A DNA stretch of 64,000 nucleotides, taken from the NCBI GenBank assembly GCA_965116665.1, contig OZ220709.1:3286001-3350000 (forward strand). Direction: 5' to 3'. The notes beneath the pieces were generated by a model. That model saw only the letters and a program-made list of their open reading frames with translations, was not told the origin of the DNA and did not search any database. The translations under genes and the position numbers were made by a program. Below are positions 37,188 through 46,086 of the stretch, piece after piece. Each line of letters starts with the position of its first letter. The stretch's first letter is position 1. The DNA is from Aldehydirespirator sp965116665. Lineage in GTDB: Bacteria; Actinomycetota; Acidimicrobiia; Acidimicrobiales; Aldehydirespiratoraceae.

Positions 37188-38221
37188 GGCGATGCCTCGG
37201 CCTCTAGGTCGGGGACCCGCCAGCAGGCCACCTGGTGCGACGGCTCGATCTCGGCCAGGTGCTGCGGATCGGTGAAGCACTGCGGCCGCGAGTAGGGGCA
37301 CCGGGGCGCGAAGCCGCACCCGTCGGGCAGGTCGTCGCGGCGCAGTAGGCCCCGCAGCTTCTCGGTGCCGGCGTGCTCGGCCTCCACCCGGGGCACGGCC
37401 GCGATCAGGCCCCGGGTGTAGGGGTGGCGGGGCCGGTTGAACAGCTCGGCGGTGGGCGCGATCTCGATGAGCTCGCCGGCGTACATCACCGCCACCCGGT
37501 CGCAGATCTGCTCCAGCACGCCCAGGTTGTGGCTCACGTACAGGGCGCTCATGCCGCTCTCATCCTTGATCTGGGTGAGCAGGTCGAGCAGCCGGGCCTG
37601 GGTGGTGACGTCCAGCGCGGTGGTGGGCTCGTCCAGCACGATCAGGTCCGGGCGGCAGGCGATGGCGATGGCGATCACCACCCGCTGCTGCTGGCCGCCG
37701 CTGAGCTGGTGGGGGTAGCGCCGGGCGATCCTGTCCGGCTCAGGCAGCCCGACCTGGCCGAAGAACTCCACCGTCCGGTCCATGGCGTCGCTGCCCGAGC
37801 TGACGCCGTGGCCCTCCAGCGTCTCGACCACCTGGCGGCCGACCTTCATCGACGGCGTGAGGGTGCTGGCCGGGTTCTGGGGCACTAGCGAGATCCGGGC
37901 CCCCCGGATGGGCTGCATCTGGCGGTCGGACAGGCCCAGCAGGTCCCGGCCGTCGAAGGTGACCCGGCCCCCGGCCACCCGGCTGCCGGGCTTGTTGTAG
38001 CCGAACATGGCCAGCGCGGTGGTGGTCTTGCCGCAGCCGGACTCGCCGGCCAGGCCCAGCGTCTCGCCCCGACCGATGGAGAACGACACGTCCTTGACCA
38101 CGCTCACCCACTGGTCGTCGTTGCGGTAGTCCACGGTGAGGTCGTCGACCCGCACCAGCGGCTCGCCGCCGTTCGCGGAAGGGCCACCGGTGGCCGCATC
38201 GCCGGCCGGCGCCGGGGTCAT
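37184..38221 (-). CDS. Oligopeptide-type ABC transporter ATPase (OppD-like)
   Basis: A 345-residue ATPase. Walker A is GESGCGKTTT, the signature LSGGQQQRVVIAIA, Walker B LIVLDEPTTALD, and the cysteine motif CGFAPRCPYSRPQC. ATG 38221 is chosen with GGAGG five bases before it. This start region is partly duplicated upstream. Confidence 0.9.
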   Translation of the reverse strand: MTPAPAGDAATGGPSANGGEPLVRVDDLTVDYRNDDQWVSVVKDVSFSIGRGETLGLAGESGCGKTTTALAMFGYNKPGSRVAGGRVTFDGRDLLGLSDRQMQPIRGARISLVPQNPASTLTPSMKVGRQVVETLEGHGVSSGSDAMDRTVEFFGQVGLPEPDRIARRYPHQLSGGQQQRVVIAIAIACRPDLIVLDEPTTALDVTTQARLLDLLTQIKDESGMSALYVSHNLGVLEQICDRVAVMYAGELIEIAPTAELFNRPRHPYTRGLIAAVPRVEAEHAGTEKLRGLLRRDDLPDGCGFAPRCPYSRPQCFTDPQHLAEIEPSHQVACWRVPDLEAEASP

Positions 38222-38297
38222 CGCGCCTCCGCCCATCGCAGGCAACCGCCGAGGCCATCGCGCCTCCGCCCATCGCAGGCAACCGCCGAGGTCATCG
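38219..38297 (-). repeat. Duplicated start region of the OppD-like gene
   Basis: TCATCGCGCCTCCGCCCATC begins a unit of about 36 bp repeated from 38256 (plus strand). It carries GGAGG plus ATG twice. A third partial copy ends at 38297. Confidence 0.85.
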
Positions 38298-38321
38298 TGC
38301 CGGAGGCAGCGTTACCGGCCA

Positions 38322-39266
38322 TCAGTCCGAACTCCGGCGGGTGGACACGCCGAGGATGTCGGCGACCTCCTCGGTCACCAGGCTGAGGGCCACCACCAGC
38401 GAGGCCAGGGCCGCGGCCGGGCCCAGCACCATCCACTTGGAGGCGCTGAGGAACTTGCGGCCCTCGTTGATCATCAGCCCCCACTCCGGCGACGGCGGCG
38501 CGGCCGCGAAGCCCAGGAAGCTCAGCGCGCCGATGAAGAACACCGCGTAGCCGGTGCGCAGCGAGAACTCCACCAGCACGTTGCCCAGCACGTTGGGCAG
38601 GATCTCGCGCCGGGCGATCGAGAAGGCCGACTCGCCCCGCAGCTTGGCCTTGGTCACGAAGTCCTCGGTGACCACCCCCAGGGCCGCGGCCCGGACGGTG
38701 AGCGTCACCGGCCAGGTGAAGAAGAAGGCGACGGTGATGATGATCACCAGGTTGTTGGTCTCGATCGAGCCCAGGATCAGCAGGGTGAGGATCAGCCCCG
38801 GCAGGGCCAGCATGATGTCGACGCCCCGCATGCCGACCTCGTCCACCCAACCCCGCTTGTAGGCCAGCAGGATGCCGATCGTGGAGCCGGCGAGGATGGC
38901 CAGGCCCGACGCCGACAGCCCCTGGATCAACACGATCCGCTCGCCCCGGACCACCCGGCTGAACACGTCGCGCCCGAAGTTGTCGGTGCCGAAGGGGTGG
39001 TCCCACGACGGGCCGGTGAACGGCTCGCCGACCAGCATCGTGTCGTGGGTGTACGGTGCCCACCACGGTCCGGTGATGGCGGTGAAGAAGTGCAGGGCCA
39101 GCACCCCCAGAAGCACCACGAACACAGGCCGTTCCCGGGCCAGCCGCGCCAGCCTCCGGAGGCGGCCGGGCCCGGTCTCCGGCCTGTCGATCACTGGCGC
39201 GCCGGGCACCGGGGCGTCAGGCACCGGCGTGCCGGGCGCAGGAGTGTCGGCAGGCTCGGCCATCAT
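38322..39266 (-). CDS. Oligopeptide-type ABC transporter permease (OppC-like)
   Basis: A 314-residue permease. A Pro-rich N-terminus precedes a first membrane helix (FVVLLGVLALHFFTA). HPFGTDNFGRDVFSRVVRG is the OppC signature. The EAA loop lies near LRGESAFSIARREILPN. ATG 39266 overlaps the OppB-like stop (ATGATGG). Confidence 0.9.
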   Translation of the reverse strand: MMAEPADTPAPGTPVPDAPVPGAPVIDRPETGPGRLRRLARLARERPVFVVLLGVLALHFFTAITGPWWAPYTHDTMLVGEPFTGPSWDHPFGTDNFGRDVFSRVVRGERIVLIQGLSASGLAILAGSTIGILLAYKRGWVDEVGMRGVDIMLALPGLILTLLILGSIETNNLVIIITVAFFFTWPVTLTVRAAALGVVTEDFVTKAKLRGESAFSIARREILPNVLGNVLVEFSLRTGYAVFFIGALSFLGFAAAPPSPEWGLMINEGRKFLSASKWMVLGPAAALASLVVALSLVTEEVADILGVSTRRSSD

Positions 39267-40252
39267 CCGGTCCTCAGGCGGGGGTTCAACGCGGCTGCCA
39301 CCAGGTCGGCCCCCAGGTTGCACAGGACGTAGACGCCGGCCAGGATCATGGTCGAGGCCAGAATCACCGGCGTGTCCAGCAGCCGCAGCGCGTCGAGCAG
39401 CAGCAGCCCGATGCCGGGATAGGTGAACACCACCTCCACCAGCACCACCCCGCCCACCAGCCACACCACGTTGATCACCGTGGCCCGCAGGGCCGGGCCC
39501 AGAGCGTTGGGCAGCGCGTGCAGCAGCATCACCCTGCGGCGGGGCAGGCCCTTGAGGGTGGCGAACAGCACGTAGTCGGAGTTCAGCACGGACAGCAGGC
39601 TGGCCTGCATCTGGCGCACCGCGAAGCCGGTCATGGCCGCGGTCAGCGTCACCGCGGGCAGGGTCATCATCCGCAACTGGGCGCCGAACGTCTCGGCCTG
39701 GTCGACGAGCGACAACGCGGGGAACCATTCGAGGGCCACCGCGAAGATGACCAGCAGGAATATGGCGATCACGAAGTCCGGTACCGCGCAGCCCAGGATC
39801 ACCAGCGTCGACAGGCCGGCCGCGAAGGCCCGGTCCCGGTAGACGGCGGTGACGATGCCAATTGCCAGGCTGAGCGGGACGTACATGATCAGGGCGAACG
39901 CGGCCAACTGGAGCGTGTTGGTCAGGCGGGGGACGATGATGTCGGTGACGCTCCGGTTGATCCGCCCGGCCGGCGCTCCCTCGGTCTTGGGCCGGGCCTG
40001 CACCAGCGACTCGCCCCAGTCCCCCTGCACGAAGCCGGTGATCCAGGTCGTGTAGCGCTCCACGGCGGGCGCGTTCAGGTTCATCTGCTCACGGAAGCTC
40101 GCCACCCGCTCCGGGGTCGCCTCCCGCCCGAGCATCCGGGTGGCCGCGTCGCCGGGCAGCAGCTCAACCGCCCAGAAGGTGATCAGCGACACCGCGAACA
40201 GGGCGACCACGGCCAGCGCAGTTCGTTGCCCGGTGACGCGGACGAAATGCAC
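39263..40252 (-). CDS. Oligopeptide-type ABC transporter permease (OppB-like)
   Basis: A 329-residue permease with six membrane segments, FWAVELLPGDAA near the start and the EAA-type loop ATLKGLPRRRVMLLHALPNA. It begins at GTG 40252, 60 bp after the disrupted binding-protein gene. Confidence 0.9.
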   Translation of the reverse strand: MHFVRVTGQRTALAVVALFAVSLITFWAVELLPGDAATRMLGREATPERVASFREQMNLNAPAVERYTTWITGFVQGDWGESLVQARPKTEGAPAGRINRSVTDIIVPRLTNTLQLAAFALIMYVPLSLAIGIVTAVYRDRAFAAGLSTLVILGCAVPDFVIAIFLLVIFAVALEWFPALSLVDQAETFGAQLRMMTLPAVTLTAAMTGFAVRQMQASLLSVLNSDYVLFATLKGLPRRRVMLLHALPNALGPALRATVINVVWLVGGVVLVEVVFTYPGIGLLLLDALRLLDTPVILASTMILAGVYVLCNLGADLVAAALNPRLRTG

Positions 40253-40311
40253 TAGCCGAGGCTACTCATGCGGCTCATGGCGGGTTCTACCCGCGGCTGG
40301 TGACCCGTCGT

Positions 40312-41946
40312 CTAGGGGACGTCGATGGTGTAGTACACCCCGCGGGGCTGCCAACCGGTCACGCCGACGCGCACCGCGCTGCTCAAGGGGAACATGTTGG
40401 GCACGAAGTGGCCGCCCTCGTCGATGATCTGCTGCTGCATCTTGTGGTACAGCCTGGTCCGCTCGGCCTCGTCGGTGGTGGACCGGGCGGCGGCCAGGTC
40501 GGCATCGAACTCCTCGCTCCGCCAGTGGGTCTCGTTCCACTCGGCGTCGGAGTGGTACCACAGGCCCAGGCCATGGTCGACGGTGCGGACGTTCCAGCCG
40601 GTCATGGCGAAGGGCGCGGACAGCCACTGGTCGCCCCAGTAGGTGTCGGCCGGCGTGACGTTCAGCTCGACATTGATACCGGCCTCGGCCAACTGTTGCT
40701 GCCAGACCTGGGTCCACTCGATCCAGTCCTCCATGGAGGCCAGCGTGAGCGTCAAGTCGATGCCGTCGGCGTAGCCGGCCCGGCTGAGGTGCTCCCTGGC
40801 CATGGCCAGGTTGTGCTCGCGTGAGCCGGCCAGGCCGAACCGGATCAACCCCGGCAGGGGGATGTCGTTCATCTGGTAGGCCCGGCCCCCGTACACGAGG
40901 TCGTTGTGCTGCGGGCGGTTGGTGGCGTACTTGATGGCCAAGCGCAGGTCGTTGTTGTCGAACGGCGGGACATCTATCTGGCAGTAGGCGACCGAGGAAC
41001 TGCCGACCGGATTGCTGATGACCATGATGTCGGGCTCGGCGTCGAGGGCGTCCAGCTGGGCCGCAGGGGCTCTCGACAGGATGTCAATCTGACCGCCCCT
41101 GATGGCGGCCAACTGGGCCTCTACCTCGGGAATGGTGATCACCTCGAAGAAGTCGACCTTGGGGAAGCCGGGCTGCCAGTAGTTCTCGTTGCGCTCGAAG
41201 ACGGTGCTGATCTCGCCCGGTATGAACTCGTCGATCCGGTATGCGCCGGTGCCGAGGCTCTGGGCGGCCAGATCGGCGTTGGTGGCGCCCTCGGGCACGA
41301 TCCGGGTGTGGGAGTTGGTGATGGCCTCGGGCCAGTCCACGTTGGGCTGGGTGAGCCGCATGACCACCGTGCGGTCGTCCGGCGCGGTTATCCCGTCGGG
41401 TTCGAGGCCGGGAAGGCCACCCGCTCCCGGCGAGGCCACGTCGGGATCGAGGAGCCGCTGGAAGGTGTACACCACGTCGGCGGCCACGAACGGCTTGCCG
41501 TCGTGGAAGGTGATCCCGTCGCGCAGATGGAACGTCCACTCGGTGCCGTCGGCGTTGGCCTCCCACCTCTCGGCCAGATGCGGTGTGGGGGTGAGGTTCT
41601 CGTCCAGCCGGACGATCTGCTCGGAGACCAGCGTCTGGAAGAGCCCGTCGGTGGACGATGTCCGGTAGGCGGGATCGAGCGTGTCGGCCGAGGTGGCTGC
41701 GGCGTGATAGCCGTAGCGCAGCGTCTTGAGGGGCTGCGGCGCGGCGGTGGTGGTGGTCGCGCCGGCCTCGGTGGTGGTTGTCGCCGCGATGGTGGTTGTG
41801 GTCGCGGGCGTGGTGGTCGCGGGGGCGGCCTCGGTTGTGGTGGCCGGCGCGGCGGTGGTGGTGGCGGCCGGCTGGGCCGTGTCGCCGTCGTCGCCGCAGG
41901 CGGCCAGCAGCACCGAGCCGCCGGCGATCATGTTGAACCTGCGCCT
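40312..41946 (-). pseudogene. Opp-type substrate-binding lipoprotein, 3' part (interrupted by IS)
   Basis: Carries nearly all of a family-5 solute-binding protein: RRRFNMIAGGSVLLAACGDD, a Thr/Ala linker, then LRYGYHAAATSADTLDPAYR and WTFHLRDGITFHDGKPF. The remaining frame has no proper start. ATG 41931 is internal, inside the signal peptide after the twin arginines. The missing first 16 codons lie beyond the insertion at 43484-43531. Rejoined at one AGG codon, the signal reads TLSRRRFNMIAGG, a Tat-lipoprotein signal. Export from the internal ATG would lack the positive n-region. The protein is probably lost or mislocalised. Confidence 0.85.
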
Positions 41947-41985
41947 TGACGCGTTTCTGATTTCGCGCGACGGATTGTGAGAGTT

Positions 41986-43082
41986 TCAGTCCGCATGGTG
42001 GGGCTTTGGGTGGTCGGTGGTTCGTCGTGCGGCTCGTCGGGCCTGGTCGGCTCGGCGTAGGCCGTCTCGGCGGGCTTGGCGGATGGTTTCTCCTTTGCCT
42101 TGGTGTTCGTCGTCGGGGGTGACGTATCCGATGCCGGCGTGCAGTCGCACTGTGTTGTAGTCGATCCGGACACGTTCTAGTTCGGCGTCGAGGATCTGGG
42201 GGTCACAGATGGCCTCGAGGCGGGGCCATTCGCCCTTGATGTGGCCGAAGAAGCTTTCGATGGGCGCCTGGTCGGTGGGCGTGTTGGGGCGACCGAAGTG
42301 CTGGGCGATCGAGCACAGCGCCATGAACGCCCTGGTGGCGTCGGCGGTCATGGGCGCGCCGTTGTCGGAGACCGCCAACAGGATCGGGATCTCATCGGGG
42401 TCGGGGAGCTCGCCGGTGTCGAGGCGGCCCTCGACGGCGCCGATGAGGTTCTCGGCTTCGAGAGCGTCGAGGAACACCACCTGGGTCTGGGTGGCGGTCT
42501 CCTCGGTCGACAGCAGCGTGGCGATCCACTTGCGCGACACCAAGTCGATAATGGCGAAGCAGTTGGGCGCGGCCCGGCAGCGCCCGAAGTGGGTCACGTC
42601 GTATCCCCACACCTGGTTGGGGCGATACTGGACCCACTCGGGCCACGGCCGGCGTTGCGGGCGCTCGGGCCTCGGCGGCGCTAGGGGCAGGTTCACATCG
42701 GCCGAGGTCAGCACACGTCGCACCGTGGAGGGCGACACCCACACCTGGTTGAGGTATGAGCCCCGATGGGCCAACTTGCGGTGCGAACGGTCGACGGGGC
42801 CCCACCGCTCGGCCAGCTCCAACACGGCGGCGATCTCCCACTCCAGCAGGCCATGGATCGGGTTGCCGCCCGGTGAGCGGTCCTGCAGCTCCTCGCCGCC
42901 GCCGGCGCTGCGGCGGCGCTGCCAGCGCCAGACGCGGCGCCGGTCGACCCCCAGCACCGAACAGGCACGCTGGGTCGTCCACCCTGAGGCCACACACTCA
43001 GCAACGATGCTCAACAGATCCTCTTTGACGTCGGCCGGCACCCGACGCGGGATCGGGCCGCTCAGCCCCAGGGCGCTTTTCC
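41986..43082 (-). CDS. IS3-type transposase OrfB (DDE), expressed by -1 frameshift
   Basis: The integrase-core half of the transposase, in the -1 frame relative to OrfA. A helix-turn-helix (TTQRACSVLGVDRRRVWRW) precedes the core. The catalytic residues are D in VWGYDVTHF, D in AVSDNGAPM and E in DQAPIESFFGHIK, with 35 residues between the last two, i.e. DD(35)E. The C-terminus (DHPKPHHAD) is encoded inside the left inverted repeat. The frame is intact, so the element may still be active. I see no good independent start. Confidence 0.85.
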
Positions 43083-43394
43083 CCGCAGCGCTGCCAGCTC
43101 GATCGCCTGCTCGACGACCGTGGCCGACAACCGGGCGTTCTCGGCCCGCAGCTGCACCAGCTCGCCATCGGCGGCGCCGTTGCGGCGTCCGGGCCTCGAC
43201 GCCTGCAGCGCCGCGATGGCGCCGTCTTTGGCCACCTTGCGCAGCTTCAACACCGTCGAGCGGTCCACACCAGCGTGCGCCGCGGCCTCGTTGGTGGTCA
43301 ACTCCCCACAGAGGATCTTCAACCAGATCTCGTACTTCTGCTCCGCTGACAAGAACCGCTTGGCGCGGCGTGTCGGATCGATCGAATCGGACAT
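43062..43394 (-). CDS. IS3-type transposase OrfA
   Basis: A 110-residue DNA-binding protein. The helix-turn-helix is TTNEAAAHAGVDRSTVLKLR. A leucine-zipper-like segment (LVQLRAENARLSATVVEQAI) follows. ATG 43394 has AAGGAG five bases upstream. Near its end the slippery heptamer G_GGA_AAA (43083-43077) allows a -1 shift into orfB, the usual IS3 expression mode. Confidence 0.85.
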   Translation of the reverse strand: MSDSIDPTRRAKRFLSAEQKYEIWLKILCGELTTNEAAAHAGVDRSTVLKLRKVAKDGAIAALQASRPGRRNGAADGELVQLRAENARLSATVVEQAIELAALRGKAPWG

Positions 43395-43483
43395 GAGCAC
43401 TCCTTCTGCTCAGGCCCAAAGACCTCACCACATGCGGACCAATTCCCGGTGGATCCCGTCGCGCGAAGTCAGACGCAACAGAG

Positions 43484-43531
43484 CCTGCTGAGAGTGCGCT
43501 TGACGATTCCCTTTTGCTCGCTGTCTGACAT
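43484..43531 (-). pseudogene. Substrate-binding lipoprotein, 5' fragment
   Basis: ATG 43531, with GGGGG upstream, encodes MSDSEQKGIVKRTLSR before the IS begins. The frame continues correctly into 41943 if the IS and one target copy are removed. It lies 68 bp after the GntR stop on the same strand, so GntR and the transporter genes formed one operon. Confidence 0.8.
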
Positions 43532-43599
43532 TGGTCCCCCTGGGTGTGTTTGTGGTTGGTTGTCTGGTTGTGGGTCGGTGGAGTCAGCCGTCGACGTCG

Positions 43600-44283
43600 T
43601 CAGCCGTCGGCGTCATCCACGTCGTGCACCTTGATGAGAATGTGAGAACGGACGGCCTCCTCGCACGCGTCCGGGTCGCGGCCCCGCAGCACGTCCAGGA
43701 ACTCGACGTGGCGGAGCACCCACGACTTGAAGGCCAAGTCGTCGATCGGGTAGAGCTCGAACTCGAACGACCAGATGAGGTTGGACAGCCCGGCCATCGA
43801 CCAGGTCCGCAGCAGGGCATGATTCCGGGCCGACTCGACCAGCAGCGTGTGCCAGGCGATGTCGAACTCGATGCCGGCGACCGCGTCGGCGGTGTCGGAG
43901 GCCCGCCAGGCGTCCTGCAGCATGGCCTCGTACCGGCCGCAGAGCTCGTCCCATTCCTGGGGCGAGAGGCGCTCGAGGGCCTGGCGCACGGCAAGGACTT
44001 CGAGCGCGGCGCGGACGTGGAGCCCGTCCTCGGCCTCGGCCCGGTTCATGCTGGCCACGTAGGTGCCGTGCTTGGACCGGATCTCGATGAGGCCCTGCTG
44101 TTCGAGCAGCTTGAACGCTTCCCGGACGGGGGTGCGGCTCACTCCGAGCTGCTCGGCCAGTTCGGCTTCCGGGATCTTGTCGCCCGGCCGGAAGCGGCCC
44201 TCCACGATCGCGTTGCGGATCGCGTCGATGATCTGCTCGCTCAGGTTCTTTCGCGCTAGCGGCGCTAGTCGGGAAGGACCCAC
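43600..44283 (-). CDS. GntR-family (FadR-type) transcriptional regulator
   Basis: A 227-residue regulator. The winged helix (about 12-75) has GDKIPEAELAEQLGVSRTPV. The FCD ligand domain contains EFDIAWHTLLVESARN and a metal-binding His pattern. GTG 44283 after AGGGGGG is chosen; the longer frame would place the operator inside the gene. It heads the operon with the transporter and lyase genes and is divergent from PhyH copy 2. The last codons plus TGA are duplicated (TCAGCCGTCG at 43584 and 43600). Confidence 0.85.
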   Translation of the reverse strand: MGPSRLAPLARKNLSEQIIDAIRNAIVEGRFRPGDKIPEAELAEQLGVSRTPVREAFKLLEQQGLIEIRSKHGTYVASMNRAEAEDGLHVRAALEVLAVRQALERLSPQEWDELCGRYEAMLQDAWRASDTADAVAGIEFDIAWHTLLVESARNHALLRTWSMAGLSNLIWSFEFELYPIDDLAFKSWVLRHVEFLDVLRGRDPDACEEAVRSHILIKVHDVDDADG

Positions 44284-44310
44284 CCGGTGTTGACCCCCCT
44301 GCGGTGCTTC

Positions 44311-44329
44311 GATGCATGATATATACATC
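44311..44329. promoter_or_regulatory. GATGCAT-N5-ATACATC operator between GntR and PhyH genes
   Basis: GATGCATGATATATACATC matches the site at 28438 in arms, spacer length and flanks, with one arm mismatch. It is placed for autoregulation of GntR and control of the divergent PhyH gene. Confidence 0.72.
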
Positions 44330-44388
44330 GCTGAAGGGCGGGCCAAGCCGGGTGGCTTCGGCCGGGTGCTGGCTTACGGGGGTGGCGC

Positions 44389-45303
44389 GTGGCACAGATG
44401 AGCGACATCGAGATCGTCGAGCACTACCGGCGCGACGGCTATGTGGTGGTTTCCGACGTAGTCGACGACCTGGACTTGGATCCGATGCGGGACTTCATCG
44501 CGGCGGCGGTCGATCGGTACGCGTCCGAGCAGTTTGCCCGTGGCGACTTGGGCTCGCTGTACGCCGGTGAGTCGTTCGAGCGCCGCTACGCGGCCATCTG
44601 CGAGGAGCAGGGCATCTCGCCGCGGGACTGGGGTTTCGGGCTCTTCGGGCCCGAGTTCTACGGGCTGTACACCCATCCGGGGATCCTGCGGGTCGTGGGC
44701 CTGCTGCTCGGTGAGGAGGTGTCGGTGATCGCCAGCCCTTCGCTGCGCCAGAAGCTCCCGGCCAGCACGGTCACGTCGTTCCCGTGGCACCAGGACAGCC
44801 ACTACTTCGACCAGACCGAGGTGGGGCGGATGGAGAAGCACACCGAGGACCTGCACATGGTGTCGGTTTGGGTGCCGCTGGTGCCGGCCACGGTCGAGAA
44901 CGGCTGCTGCTGGGTGATCCCGGGCAGCCACCGGTGGGGGCTGCTGGATGCGATGCGGGGCGAGGACCGCAACGTCCGTATCGCCGAGGACGTCGAGGCC
45001 CGAGGCACGCCGGTGCCGGTCCCGGTGGCGGTGGGGGGTGCCTTCTTCTTCACCAACCTCACCGTCCACGGCAGCAAGCAGAACCGGACTCGGGAGTGCC
45101 GCTGGAGCGTCGACTTCCGGTACATGCCGACGCCGGCCTCGGCCGGGTTGGACGACCGGGTGCGGACGCAGGCGGAGTTCATCGAGAGCGGCTGCCTCGC
45201 AGCCGGTGACGTGCCCTTCGCGGTGCTGCCCGAGGAGGCCCAGCCGACATGGCCCGAGTGGGAGGCCGCAGTCAGCGAACACCGAGCCCGCATGGTCGCG
45301 TAG
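44389..45303 (+). CDS. Phytanoyl-CoA dioxygenase (PhyH) family protein, copy 2
   Basis: A 304-residue Fe(II)/2-oxoglutarate dioxygenase. HxD is in FPWHQDSHYFD (about 132). The distal His and Arg are in NLTVHGSKQNRTRECRWS (about 226). GTG 44389 or ATG 44398 may be the start; GGGGGTGG precedes both. Divergent from GntR and sharing its operator, it probably belongs to the sugar-acid/transport regulon. Confidence 0.85.
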   Translation: MAQMSDIEIVEHYRRDGYVVVSDVVDDLDLDPMRDFIAAAVDRYASEQFARGDLGSLYAGESFERRYAAICEEQGISPRDWGFGLFGPEFYGLYTHPGILRVVGLLLGEEVSVIASPSLRQKLPASTVTSFPWHQDSHYFDQTEVGRMEKHTEDLHMVSVWVPLVPATVENGCCWVIPGSHRWGLLDAMRGEDRNVRIAEDVEARGTPVPVPVAVGGAFFFTNLTVHGSKQNRTRECRWSVDFRYMPTPASAGLDDRVRTQAEFIESGCLAAGDVPFAVLPEEAQPTWPEWEAAVSEHRARMVA

Positions 45304-45354
45304 ACAGCCGGTTCGTTGTCCTGTTAGCTTGACGATCGTATTCCGGCACACATA

Positions 45355-45570
45355 GTGAGTGAACGACGACCTCGCCACACCAGACGGGACTATGAATCGC
45401 TGCTACAGGAAGCGGAAGCTCGGGGTTGGCGCGTCATCAAGCGCAAGCGCCACTTCCAAGCGCTCTGCCCAGCGGACTGCAAGTGCATCGTGACCGTTTC
45501 GGCTACCCCCTCGGCGCAAGGAGCGCTCAAGAAGGTCCGAGCAGACATCGACCGATGCGAAGGCAGGTGA
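45355..45570 (+). CDS. Small HicA-like protein
   Basis: A 71-residue basic protein starting at GTG. The stretch AEARGWRVIKRKRHFQALCP, then PSAQGALKKVRADI, resembles the HicA double-stranded-RNA-binding-like fold, including a central His. It is followed 7 bp later by another small gene, a layout typical of toxin-antitoxin pairs. No true HicB is seen. Assignment is tentative. Confidence 0.5.
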   Translation: MSERRPRHTRRDYESLLQEAEARGWRVIKRKRHFQALCPADCKCIVTVSATPSAQGALKKVRADIDRCEGR

Positions 45571-45577
45571 CAACCCG

Positions 45578-45964
45578 GTGACCACAGCACAGCATCTTCA
45601 GGCCGAGGTGACGGTCGCGGGCGTGCTCAGCTGCATCGACAATGACGGTGCCAGGCCTCTGACATCCGACGAGTTCCACGACATCATCAGCCGCATCGCG
45701 GACCATCTCGACGACGAGTCCCGCATCACCGACCCGTCCGTGTGGGGACAAGCGAGCAGCGGGGATATGGAGATGTACTTCCATCTCCCCGATCCGGCAG
45801 GACCTCCAACCCTCAACGTCCAGATAGCGGACATCATCCGCAAGATGGGCGAGGCCGTCGGGTTGGTCTGGGCCAACGATCCGAGCCCGCCCGATCGGGT
45901 AGACGCTGCGACGATGCTGGCCCAGAAGAGCCAGCGCTGCGATCTCGTTCCCGTAGCTGTCTAG
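45578..45964 (+). CDS. Small acidic protein of unknown function, possible antitoxin
   Basis: A 128-residue acidic protein from GTG 45578, 7 bp after the HicA-like gene. I recognise no family. It has no signal peptide or membrane segment. Residues 4-75 look like an alpha/beta domain (VTVAGVLSCIDNDG, MEMYFHLPDP). Co-transcription with the HicA-like gene is its main clue. The region 45965-46086 before the next gene holds nothing recognisable. Confidence 0.5.
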   Translation: MTTAQHLQAEVTVAGVLSCIDNDGARPLTSDEFHDIISRIADHLDDESRITDPSVWGQASSGDMEMYFHLPDPAGPPTLNVQIADIIRKMGEAVGLVWANDPSPPDRVDAATMLAQKSQRCDLVPVAV

Positions 45965-46086
45965 AGCGGTACCACGGACCGACCGACAGTGGTTGCGTCA
46001 GGGCCGTGTCATAGCGGACGGCTATACCTGTGCCGCGCTCCGGGCTGGGGAGGAGCGTGCACGGTGAAGGCCACGGGAAGGAGATG

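Larger units (their letters stand above)
41947..43483 (-). mobile_element. IS3-type insertion sequence, 1537 bp, with 3-bp target duplication
   Basis: Encodes overlapping orfA and orfB on the minus strand. The left end holds TGATTTCGCGCGACGG (41958-41973) and the right end its partner (43471-43456, TGACTTCGCGCGACGG). A second inverted block, TCCGCATGGTGGGGCTTTGGG, also appears at both ends with small gaps. The exact tips are uncertain by a few bases. CCT at 41944-41946 and at 43484-43486 is the target duplication. Removing the element plus one CCT restores the interrupted reading frame. Confidence 0.88.

Noticed and set aside
41726..41980. Plus-strand Val/Ala-rich 84-residue membrane-like peptide
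   Set aside because: It is antisense to the Thr/Ala linker and signal peptide of the binding protein; its composition is a by-product of that linker.
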